A stretch of DNA of 64,000 nt from a virus: positions 1 through 64,000 of the IMG/VR virus record IMGVR_UViG_3300017963_000231. The stretch is one strand, 5' to 3'. The notes beneath the pieces were generated by a model, which was not told the origin of the DNA, ran no database searches, and was given only the letters and a program-made list of their open reading frames with translations. Positions within the stretch are counted from its first letter, which is position 1. Every line of letters begins with the position of its first letter. The translations under genes were made by a program, and so were the position numbers. Shown here piece by piece: positions 56,839-64,000 of this stretch.

Positions 56839-57294
56839 ATGGCGAAATTTGATCTAGTGATGGATCAGAGCAAACGAGTGGCTTGCCCGTCCGGTCGAAA
56901 GTATTACTTTGTCGCCGGGTATCCGCTGGATATTCTGGACGATGGGGATAAGGAATTTTTGAGAGGCCAACCGGATTTTTTTCTGGAAGTGGCTGATCAA
57001 GGTAAAGTTCCGGCTACACCGGATAAGGAGGAGGGGTCTCCCCCGCAATCGGCCCCTCCTCCTGCCCCTAAAAAGGGGAAGGCGGCTAAACCCAAAAAGA
57101 AAAAGAGGACTTATGACCTGGATAAGCTGGATGCTGATCGGGTTATCGAAGATGAACTTCTAGCGAAGAATTCTGATGGTCCTTGGAATTGCCCGATCTG
57201 CGGACGCAAGAATATCAAGACTAAAAGTGGGTTGCGGGCTCATGTAGGGTCTACTAAATGTGTGGAAGCGGCGAGGGAAAAGCTAAGTGAGTAA
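56839..57294 (+). CDS. Hypothetical protein with C-terminal zinc finger, 151 aa
   Basis: ATG 56839 after AGGGGG. N-terminal beta segment, Pro/Lys-rich linker (APPPAPKKGKAAKPKKKKR), then CPICGRKNIKTKSGLRAH...C, a C2HC/C2H2-type finger. Head accessory by position. Confidence 0.65.
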   Translation: MAKFDLVMDQSKRVACPSGRKYYFVAGYPLDILDDGDKEFLRGQPDFFLEVADQGKVPATPDKEEGSPPQSAPPPAPKKGKAAKPKKKKRTYDLDKLDADRVIEDELLAKNSDGPWNCPICGRKNIKTKSGLRAHVGSTKCVEAAREKLSE

Positions 57295-58243
57295 GTACAT
57301 GACATTGGCGAGACTCCGGGGGTTGGGTATTACGGTTGCCCAACTCTCGGATGCTCTTGCTTTAGAGCTTATCAAGAATGTGTCGGATTCTCTTGATGCG
57401 CTTACTCAGCAAGTTTTCTCTCCTCAGCTTGAGATTCATCGGACAGATGGGAATAAAAGCCGGTTGACCCATCATCGTAGCTTGCTTCCGATATTGAAGG
57501 TGTTTTCGCTCAATGTGGATGTGGATAAGAATCGATCTAACTATTGGGATGAACATAGGTACATTTTCGGAAGGAATCTGCAAAACGGTAGTTATGACTT
57601 GACGCGGTATGAAATATCTTCGGATACCAAGTATCGGCTTCTTTCACTTTTGGCGGGAGAGTTTCCGCTTGGGGTTGAGAATGTTCTTATTAATGGGGTA
57701 TTCGGGTTTCTCGAAAATCGGAAGGCATTTCAGACCGAATTAAGTGCGGAATTGGCGATGGGGGATACGGTAGTGTCAGTGGCGGAAACGTCTAATAGCA
57801 CTGGACGTATCGAGGTTGGCGATTTTGTATTGGTTGAGATTGAGGCGGCTACGGGTGAGGCTCCGGCTCTTACCTATGTCGATATTGTTCAATCTATATC
57901 TGCAACTAACCTGACCGTTGATGCCGTGCAAGATCAGGCCGGTCTCCCCGTAGCCGTGGGAGTAAAAGTCTACTCATTCGGGGCTTTTCCAGGTCCGTTG
58001 GTAGAGGTAATGGATGCTTTACTACTTCGGGCTTGGGATGATTCACCTTGGAATCCAAATGGTTCGGGAAGTACAGATAAACGATTGCTGAGTGAAAAAG
58101 TCGATAATTATAGCTATCAACTGGAATCGGAATCAGTAGCGGCAAGTCGGGCCGGGGGTTACGGTCTAATAACTGGTAGTGTGAGGTTGGATAAAGTGCT
58201 CCAACAATATTGCCGTCCTGGGGGGTTTGTGGGGTATGTCTAG
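57287..58243 (+). CDS. Probable head-tail connector, 318 aa
   Basis: GTG 57287 overlaps the previous stop after GAGGG. Helical N-terminus (LARLRGLGITVAQLSDALALELIKNVSDSLD) of the gp6/connector kind, then a beta-rich insert (residues 150-240) absent from small connectors. Placed directly after the capsid gene. Fold is inference. Confidence 0.6.
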   Translation: MSKYMTLARLRGLGITVAQLSDALALELIKNVSDSLDALTQQVFSPQLEIHRTDGNKSRLTHHRSLLPILKVFSLNVDVDKNRSNYWDEHRYIFGRNLQNGSYDLTRYEISSDTKYRLLSLLAGEFPLGVENVLINGVFGFLENRKAFQTELSAELAMGDTVVSVAETSNSTGRIEVGDFVLVEIEAATGEAPALTYVDIVQSISATNLTVDAVQDQAGLPVAVGVKVYSFGAFPGPLVEVMDALLLRAWDDSPWNPNGSGSTDKRLLSEKVDNYSYQLESESVAASRAGGYGLITGSVRLDKVLQQYCRPGGFVGYV

Positions 58244-58697
58244 ACGGCCTCTTAGATGGAACCCAATGCCCGTTCGGATCAAGGTACTTTCGGACGGATC
58301 TGCCGGGGGTGCCGCCGGAGATAAGATTATCGATGAGGTATTTGGAGAGGTTTTAGGAGGGGCCAGAACACCATTCGATTCAACTTTGGATCTTCAGGCT
58401 CAAGTGGTTTACAAGGCTCATGATAAGCGTGATCCAGTTATTGCCGGGGATCAGGATGTTGGAGACGGTCATCTTTGCTTTATTTTGGAGTACCTGGAAA
58501 GTGTAGGTCTTGATCCGCTTGGGAGTGGAGACAAGATTAAAAAAGGGGATCGAATCATTGAAATCGCTGGGGAAACGACGGATTACCGTATTATTGAGAT
58601 GCGACCGGCTGGGCATATAAAAACGGCTGATATCAAGCCGATGCTTTGGCTGGCGTATTTTGAGTTTCCAGCGGATGTTCATTCAAGGGTGGTTTAA
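58236..58697 (+). CDS. Probable head-tail joining protein, 153 aa
   Basis: ATG 58236 overlaps the connector. Beta-rich with GDKIKKGDRIIEIAGETTDYRIIEM, the pattern of head-tail stoppers. Position agrees. Not matched to a family. Confidence 0.55.
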   Translation: MSRRPLRWNPMPVRIKVLSDGSAGGAAGDKIIDEVFGEVLGGARTPFDSTLDLQAQVVYKAHDKRDPVIAGDQDVGDGHLCFILEYLESVGLDPLGSGDKIKKGDRIIEIAGETTDYRIIEMRPAGHIKTADIKPMLWLAYFEFPADVHSRVV

Positions 58698-58698
58698 G

Positions 58699-58998
58699 AT
58701 GGCGATACAAAGAAAGCATGTGGCGGCTGGAAGCCAATTTAACGATGTGTTTGATTTTCAGTCCGGGTCTGATGTGGAGGTCAAGAGGGTATCTCTTCAA
58801 ATGGGGAGTGAATCCAAGAATGTGACCGTGACTATCGTGGATAAGTACGGAGCACAATTCGCGAAACTCTACGAGAAGTTGGCCATGACGAATTTAACTG
58901 TGGATCTGATAGGGAGCATTCCTTTGGGTCCGGATGAGAAGATAAAGGTGGTGACAACTGGAGCCACGTCGGAAATGTTCGCTACCGTGATTTTTTAA
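58699..58998 (+). CDS. Small structural protein, 99 aa
   Basis: ATG 58699 abuts the upstream stop. All-beta composition (NVTVTIVDKYGAQFAKLYEKL, KIKVVTTGATSEMFATVIF), typical of minor virion proteins. Unknown. Confidence 0.6.
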   Translation: MAIQRKHVAAGSQFNDVFDFQSGSDVEVKRVSLQMGSESKNVTVTIVDKYGAQFAKLYEKLAMTNLTVDLIGSIPLGPDEKIKVVTTGATSEMFATVIF

Positions 58999-59007
58999 GG
59001 TGACGCT

Positions 59008-60711
59008 ATGGAAGGCTTTTTCAATTACATAGTGATCGAGGACGGGGTTCCAGTAGCCATTGGTTCCGGTGGTGGGTCTGGCGGAATTGAGTTCCGCGAT
59101 GAAGGTATCAGCCAAGGCTCGGCGGCGATTATGAATGTTGTGGGTGCCGGAGCCGGGGTTAGTATTTCAGGTGGTGTTGCTACTCTTAATGTGGGTGGTG
59201 CCTCTGGAACTATTGAAGTGCAGAATGATGGGGTTAAAGACGGCGATGCCTCCATTCTTGACTTTATTGGAAATGGTGTCAAAACGGCGTTTGCCGCTGG
59301 GAAATCTTCATTGGAGTTTCCGGAAATCCCGTTGGATGTTTTGATGGTTCATCCTAGTTTTACGGATGATAATGATTTGCAACAATATTCGACCGTGGAG
59401 GCGGCGATAACCCGAGCTAAGGCTATTAGGAATCCAGGATCGAGAGAGGTTTTGATTTGGGTTCGAACGGCTATTTATCAGCCTACTGCAAGATGGGATT
59501 TACATGATGGCTATGGGATGGTGTTCGATCCTATGGTGTCTTTTGATTTTTCGTCCTGGGCCGGGGGCACTACTTTTATCCAGTTTGCGGGGAACACGAC
59601 TCTTAAGGGAGTGGATTTAACTTACGGAGCGATTGGTTCTCATCCATTTACTGGAGGAAATCATGTTGAGTGCCTAAGGGCTGATCCCGTAACGGGAAGC
59701 CCTACAATTGGATGGCTGGAAAATACTTGGATATGGGATACTCAGGGAGGAGCTACTTATGGAATTCGGCTTACTTCCGGGGGCGGTTCATTGCCCTTTA
59801 CTCCCGTATTAGTGGCGCGGAATAACTTAGTAAGCGTGATTACTTCGGTTGGCGGATTAGTTCAAGAAGGTGATTGGGAGGTGAGGGTTGAAGGAGGAGC
59901 CTCAATATTCACTACGGTAGGGGCTTCTGCCATCAAGCAAGTTGATGTGGGTTCTGATTATCCTGATACTTCCATTAGTATTATGCGGATTCAGGCTTTA
60001 GGTGGTGCGGGTGTTTATGATTTTGAGAAAAGTACCAATGGAACTATCGAGATGAATGGTTCCATTTTAAGGCTTGCGAATACAAATATAAATTGGTTGA
60101 CTGATATCGCCGGTACTGCTGATGGACCAATCAACTCAGAGCAAATTCTTCAGTTCGAGTATCCGGATCCTTCTCTTTCCGTTTCTGAGAGGTATTCTCT
60201 TAAGTCGGCATTGAATCTGATCGATCAGGATATTCATGATACTACTCAGGGCCATGATCATGATGGAGTGGGGAGCAAGAGAGTTGATTATGACGATCTA
60301 GTAAATCAACCTGAATTCGGAACGGAGTATGATAGTGCTGAGGATGATACCGAATCCAATACAACTTCAACTACATTCCAGCAAAAGCTCATTTTGACTA
60401 CGGGTTCATTGCCCGTAGGAACGTATAGGATTGGCTATTATTGTGAATTTAAGTCTGACGATGGGGATAATGATGGTGCTGAGGCTCAAGTTGATTTGGA
60501 TGCAGGGACAATTATAGCGCAAGCGGATGTTCAAAATGCACGTCCTTCTTTTTTGGGTACTGCTCAAGGTATGTGGACCGTTTTAGGGGGTGTAAAGGAA
60601 GTGACCTTCGGGTCTGCAACTACGCATACTATTGAAATAGATTATCGTCAGACGAATTCTAACACTGCAAGGATAAGGCGCGCAAGGATAGAGATCTGGA
60701 GGATCAGCTAA
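59008..60711 (+). CDS. Virion surface or fibre-like protein, 567 aa
   Basis: ATG 59008 after AGGTGACG. Two copies of a phage Gly-rich motif near the start (GSAAIMNVVGAGAGVSIS and GDASILDFIGNGVKTAF). The centre is right-handed beta-helix-like. A GHDHDGVGSKRVDYDDL segment, typical of tail-fibre hinges, precedes a C-terminal jelly-roll-like domain. Likely receptor-binding or decoration. Confidence 0.65.
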   Translation: MEGFFNYIVIEDGVPVAIGSGGGSGGIEFRDEGISQGSAAIMNVVGAGAGVSISGGVATLNVGGASGTIEVQNDGVKDGDASILDFIGNGVKTAFAAGKSSLEFPEIPLDVLMVHPSFTDDNDLQQYSTVEAAITRAKAIRNPGSREVLIWVRTAIYQPTARWDLHDGYGMVFDPMVSFDFSSWAGGTTFIQFAGNTTLKGVDLTYGAIGSHPFTGGNHVECLRADPVTGSPTIGWLENTWIWDTQGGATYGIRLTSGGGSLPFTPVLVARNNLVSVITSVGGLVQEGDWEVRVEGGASIFTTVGASAIKQVDVGSDYPDTSISIMRIQALGGAGVYDFEKSTNGTIEMNGSILRLANTNINWLTDIAGTADGPINSEQILQFEYPDPSLSVSERYSLKSALNLIDQDIHDTTQGHDHDGVGSKRVDYDDLVNQPEFGTEYDSAEDDTESNTTSTTFQQKLILTTGSLPVGTYRIGYYCEFKSDDGDNDGAEAQVDLDAGTIIAQADVQNARPSFLGTAQGMWTVLGGVKEVTFGSATTHTIEIDYRQTNSNTARIRRARIEIWRIS

Positions 60712-61379
60712 TGGCTCAGTATGATTACTCTAAAGCGACTGTGAATGTAACTGCTCTGGAGTGGGAAATTCAGAATGATGAGGCTATTTCTAAGGCTCTG
60801 GAGAAAGTAAATTGGACGGCTCCTGATTCTTTGAGCGTGTTTTTTGAAGAAGCCCTTTCCGGTGGAGAAGAAACTGCTCTTGATGCTTTAGTGGCGGCTC
60901 ATACTGGCGAAGCCCTGAATGTCTACGATTGTTGGGATGTAGATAATCAGCGATTCATTGTTGTTAAGGCTAAAACAAAGCCTACTGAATCTCCTGAAGG
61001 AGGACCTATTCTGGTAAAGCAGGTGATTCCTACTATCGATAGAATATCGGTATTGACCATGCCGGCTAATACTGATGAATCCTCTCCCGTTGTTAAATCA
61101 AGGGTTGTCATGGATTCAGGGAATTTTAGGGATGATTCTTGGCTGAAAGTTCTGATGGTAGGCCGTAAGGCCGGTGGGGGATCAGGATATATCAGATTCT
61201 ATAACTACTCGAAAGCGGTAGAGTTGGCCGTTGTTGAATTTGATTCGGGCAGTCCAGAAATCAAGGAAGTTATTTTGACCGGATGCCCTGGAACTGATAA
61301 ATGCATCCTTGAATGTCAGATTTATACCGATGGAACGGGGACAATGCATGCGTACTCTCTTAGTTTGGAGGCGTTCTAA
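60711..61379 (+). CDS. Structural protein, 222 aa
   Basis: ATG 60711 one base overlap. Beta-rich throughout, without signal or membrane segments. Located in the fibre cluster. Unknown. Confidence 0.6.
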   Translation: MAQYDYSKATVNVTALEWEIQNDEAISKALEKVNWTAPDSLSVFFEEALSGGEETALDALVAAHTGEALNVYDCWDVDNQRFIVVKAKTKPTESPEGGPILVKQVIPTIDRISVLTMPANTDESSPVVKSRVVMDSGNFRDDSWLKVLMVGRKAGGGSGYIRFYNYSKAVELAVVEFDSGSPEIKEVILTGCPGTDKCILECQIYTDGTGTMHAYSLSLEAF

Positions 61380-61537
61380 TGGCGAAAAATTATAGGGTCA
61401 GGGTTTATTGTGAGACGGAAGAGGAATGGAAGTTTGATGATCAGACTGATTTGACACTTGATCCTGATTTTGTTCCGTCTGGATGCGAAGGCCATACGTT
61501 GAGAGACTTCACAATTGATGATGAGGAGGAAGTTTAA
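61379..61537 (+). CDS. Small acidic protein, 52 aa
   Basis: TAATG overlap at both ends (ATG 61379, TAA shared with ATG 61537). Acidic with one RVRVYCETEEEWKF beta segment. Unknown accessory. Confidence 0.6.
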   Translation: MAKNYRVRVYCETEEEWKFDDQTDLTLDPDFVPSGCEGHTLRDFTIDDEEEV

Positions 61538-61971
61538 TGGCCGTTGAGCAAATAGTAAAAGAGCGGGAATTGATCGATAATAAATGGGTCGTTTCAGAGC
61601 GTAAGCTAAATGAGGAATCTGATGCTCCATTGGTTTTTAAGACCATTGTATTGGAATCAGGTGGTGGAGAGTTGCAAGCAGTTTTGAAACTGGATGATGA
61701 CGGGGTTCTCAAACTGGAGCAAGGTGCTAACACTTATAGGATTTTGGTAACTGGAATTAATTCTCAAAGCGGAGAAGTGGTGTTTGATAATTCGCGGTCG
61801 GTTAGGGTCGATTTTCCAAGGAGGTTTAAGCATTGGCCCGCGATTACATTGACTTTAGCAGATGTGAATAACGCTCCTCCTTATAGGCTTTGGCCAGGGA
61901 AAACCGGGTTTACGGTCAGGTTTAAGCAGAGGTTCACTGGAGTTGTGTGCTGGGTTGCTACGGAGGCATAA
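61537..61971 (+). CDS. H-type-lectin-like structural protein, 144 aa
   Basis: ATG 61537. C-terminal pattern VDFPRRFKHWPAITLTL, GKTGFTVRFK, VVCWVATEA matches the H-type lectin fold used by fibre tips (F..F..P.v; tGF.v; w.A). Sugar binding is inference. Confidence 0.6.
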   Translation: MAVEQIVKERELIDNKWVVSERKLNEESDAPLVFKTIVLESGGGELQAVLKLDDDGVLKLEQGANTYRILVTGINSQSGEVVFDNSRSVRVDFPRRFKHWPAITLTLADVNNAPPYRLWPGKTGFTVRFKQRFTGVVCWVATEA

Positions 61972-61972
61972 G

Positions 61973-62173
61973 ATGTCTTTAGAAATAGTTATAGAAGTCT
62001 TGGATGATGAGGATTATGACGGCAATAGCATTCAGATTAAGAGGGTGATAGTTAATTTGGATGGTGTAAGGGTTCCCATATATTATTCTTTTGAGGTGGA
62101 TAAATCCGATGCGGAGATAGAAGCGGAGGTCGAATCAGACCTGAGTGCAAGAGGTTACTCTTGGGGAGAGTAA
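61973..62173 (+). CDS. Small acidic protein, 66 aa
   Basis: ATG 61973 after CGGAGG. Acidic beta/alpha, no family recognised. Confidence 0.6.
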   Translation: MSLEIVIEVLDDEDYDGNSIQIKRVIVNLDGVRVPIYYSFEVDKSDAEIEAEVESDLSARGYSWGE

Positions 62174-62175
62174 AA

Positions 62176-62562
62176 GTGGAACGACGTATTTTTATTGTTG
62201 TTGGGGCCGTTTGTACCACTACGTTGATGTTAACTTGTTCGGGCGGTGGGGGTGTTCCGACTCCGGATAGTATTATTTCAGAGAATCTTGAGATAATCCT
62301 TAATTACGGCGGTATCCCGGCAGTAATTCTTCTTTTTGGCTATCTTTATCTTAGGAGCCTCATGAAAGAGTACGGGAGGCAACTCCGGCAAATGCAGGAG
62401 CAATTGAATAATCAACAGGTGGCAATGAATGTCTTGATTCAAAACAACACGAAAGCACTGACAAGGTTGGGAACGGCTATGATGATGGGTTGCCCTTTCA
62501 TTAAAAGCCAGATTGATCCCAATGCTATCGATTGTGGGGATGGTGATGGGGGAGAAGGGTAA
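62176..62562 (+). CDS. Membrane protein, possibly holin or spanin-like, 128 aa, GTG start
   Basis: GTG 62176 is 7 bases after GGGGAG. Residues 4-22 hydrophobic (IFIVVGAVCTTTLMLTC), then a second segment IPAVILLFGYLYLRSL near 55, then a coiled coil (LRQMQEQLNNQQ). Two-helix plus coiled coil would suit a lysis or entry membrane protein. No direct match. Confidence 0.55.
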   Translation: MERRIFIVVGAVCTTTLMLTCSGGGGVPTPDSIISENLEIILNYGGIPAVILLFGYLYLRSLMKEYGRQLRQMQEQLNNQQVAMNVLIQNNTKALTRLGTAMMMGCPFIKSQIDPNAIDCGDGDGGEG

Positions 62563-62809
62563 AAAGAGTGGTATCCATCAGGAGACACATGAATTAGTGA
62601 CGCAAAATTGTGATGCGATGGATATTTTTGATAGTTTACCGATGGCGAAAGATGCTCCTGATTTAGAGGAGATGATTTGTGGAGAAGAGGCCCCGTTTCC
62701 GTCATCAATCACGGAAATTGACGATACTGATGAGGTCATGCGTTCTGAAAACGGGAGCCGATTTATAAAGGCGCTTAAATGGTGGAGAAGGGATGGGAGT
62801 AACGATTAA
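62546..62809 (+). CDS. Hypothetical protein, 87 aa
   Basis: ATG 62546 overlaps the previous gene after GGGGATGG. Acidic, ends ALKWWRRDG. Unknown. Confidence 0.55.
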   Translation: MGEKGKKSGIHQETHELVTQNCDAMDIFDSLPMAKDAPDLEEMICGEEAPFPSSITEIDDTDEVMRSENGSRFIKALKWWRRDGSND

Positions 62810-63263
62810 AAAGTTCGGGCCGTGGGCTCGATTCACTAATTTCCCTTTGAGGTTGGCGAGGGAGCTTCCGAAGATTGCCGAAATCGGTATTAATCGGGAG
62901 GCTCAAGGATTGGCTGATGCCCTTAAAGCTACCGTTGAAGGGGGTAAGGCCGGTGGTCCTCGTTTGAGTGCCGAGACGGTGGCTCGTAAAGGATCATCCG
63001 TCAAACTCGTAGATTCGCATGCTCTGGCTAATTCATTTACGGTGGAGGGAGTGAAGGCCGGGGGAACGGGTTTTGTGGGGATTAAGGAGGGTACAGGCCA
63101 TCCGTCGGGGATATCGATGACTGCTTTGGCGATGATTCATGAATTCGGAACTGCCACAATTCCAGCCAGACCATTTTTGGAGCCCACTTTGAGGAGTGCT
63201 GGGCCGAAAATGCTTAACGGCGTAGTGAAATATTGGCAGAAAGAAGCAAAGAGGGTGTGGTAA
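62793..63263 (+). CDS. Tail-completion/HK97 gp10-like protein, 156 aa
   Basis: ATG 62793 overlaps the previous stop. HALANSFTVEGV..GFVGI and ALAMIHEFGTATIPARPFLEPTL is the signature of phage virion morphogenesis/gp10-like tail proteins. High-confidence family, assembling the head-tail interface. Confidence 0.82.
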   Translation: MGVTIKKFGPWARFTNFPLRLARELPKIAEIGINREAQGLADALKATVEGGKAGGPRLSAETVARKGSSVKLVDSHALANSFTVEGVKAGGTGFVGIKEGTGHPSGISMTALAMIHEFGTATIPARPFLEPTLRSAGPKMLNGVVKYWQKEAKRVW

Positions 63264-64000
63264 TGCCTACTTTCACTTGGAGCCCTGATGATCCTGGCGT
63301 GGTCCTGGAAAATATGGCCGTGGTGAATGGGAAGGCTCGCCTTCTGGCTCAAACGCCGGATGGAGAATATGATTTTCCTGAGCTTAATCCAGACGCTAGT
63401 TATCTTCCGATTGGGACCATTGAAATGCGGAATTTAACTTGGGGTAATATCCAAGATTTCCCTTGGGGCTCGGAGATGGAGTATTCTCAGCCTAATGGAT
63501 CGACCATTAGGGTGTATTTCTCGATTGATGGAGGAGCCACTTATCCTGGGTCTACCACAAGTATCGATACTCTTTATCAATTTTTCTTGGGGTCATTCGA
63601 GATGTCGAATCAGTTGAGGTTGAAAGTAGAGATTACGCCTTCGACTGATGGGAAGGAGACTCCGGAAATCGGACGTATTTTTATGTACGGGGATGCGGAG
63701 TACGATGTAGTAGAGGATGCGGTACGGACGTTGAGTAAAGTTATCAAAGAAAACGCCAATCCTTATATTCAGTGGTATTTTGCACATACTGGAGGAAGTT
63801 CGTTTACGCTTTTGTCTCGATTTGATCCGACGAATTTGGGCGTTTTTGATGCGAATCGAATGGGAGCGACTCAGAATCTAGTTTCGAGTTATGATCCGGG
63901 GACGGGTCTTGTTACGCTTACAACTTCGGTCCCGGCTGGAACGGAGCTTTTGGTAAGAGGAAGGTTGGCATGGGCCTCAGATATCCAAGAAGAGGGGAAA
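63263..64000 (+). CDS. Partial structural protein running off the right edge, at least 246 aa
   Basis: ATG 63263 (TAATG with the previous stop); frame open to 64000. Beta-rich: TIRVYFSIDGGATYPG, LRLKVEITPSTDGKETPEIG, then GLVTLTTSVPAGTELLVRG. Likely a tail or baseplate protein; the missing C-terminus prevents a firm call. Confidence 0.6.
   Translation, partial: MPTFTWSPDDPGVVLENMAVVNGKARLLAQTPDGEYDFPELNPDASYLPIGTIEMRNLTWGNIQDFPWGSEMEYSQPNGSTIRVYFSIDGGATYPGSTTSIDTLYQFFLGSFEMSNQLRLKVEITPSTDGKETPEIGRIFMYGDAEYDVVEDAVRTLSKVIKENANPYIQWYFAHTGGSSFTLLSRFDPTNLGVFDANRMGATQNLVSSYDPGTGLVTLTTSVPAGTELLVRGRLAWASDIQEEGK

Overview
The window is a contiguous piece of a tailed double-stranded DNA phage genome (Caudoviricetes) from a bacterial host I cannot name. 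It holds a replication/recombination module followed by a packaging and head module: terminase, portal, protease/scaffold, major capsid protein and connectors. Every supported gene is on the + strand and densely packed, with many ATGA or TAATG overlaps and strong GGAGG ribosome sites. The promoters are near-perfect sigma-70 type (TTGACA, 17 bp, TATACT/TATAAT). A Sec signal peptide on a lytic transglycosylase and a possible lipoprotein hydrolase weakly suggest a Gram-negative host. I see no integrase or repressor gene.

Layout. 1-9.3 kb: many small genes, mostly unknown and often with CxxC zinc-ribbon motifs, plus an exported transglycosylase, an exported SNase-type nuclease and a SpoT-like HD hydrolase, driven by repeated copies of one promoter. 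9.3-9.45 kb: a complete tRNA-Gln and a truncated tRNA-like relic. 9.7-11.9 kb: a DNA methyltransferase interrupted by an intein, with an HNH endonuclease gene nested in a different frame. 14.5-30.3 kb: a DnaA-independent style replication set: winged-helix initiator carrying three 33-bp-spaced iterons and an A-rich tract, DnaC-like loader, DnaB-like helicase, primase, SSB, family A polymerase, SF2 helicase, RecA, endonuclease, Cas4/RecB-like nuclease, RuvC-like resolvase and an OB-fold SSB. Two further methyltransferases sit among them. 30.5-31.0 kb: a consensus promoter followed by about 470 nt of highly structured non-coding RNA. 32.7-33.4 kb: a second gene-free stretch with repeats. 34.1-38.4 kb: a MoxR-type AAA ATPase and a CobT-like zincin/VWA protein. 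38.5-47.8 kb: a DUF4417-like protein, five paralogues starting MGD plus a glycine run, a ThyA-like enzyme and a fourth methyltransferase. 47.8-64 kb: virion genes, running off the right edge.

The signals I judge least explained by known features are: (1) the large structured RNA at 30.5-31.0 kb, closed by a contiguous 25-bp helix; (2) the intein with an out-of-frame nested HNH gene; (3) a 35-bp imperfect palindrome found four times, each time just 5' of a ribosome binding site; (4) iterons embedded in the initiator gene; and (5) the glycine-run MGD protein family. All functional statements come from motif recognition by eye; no database search was possible.
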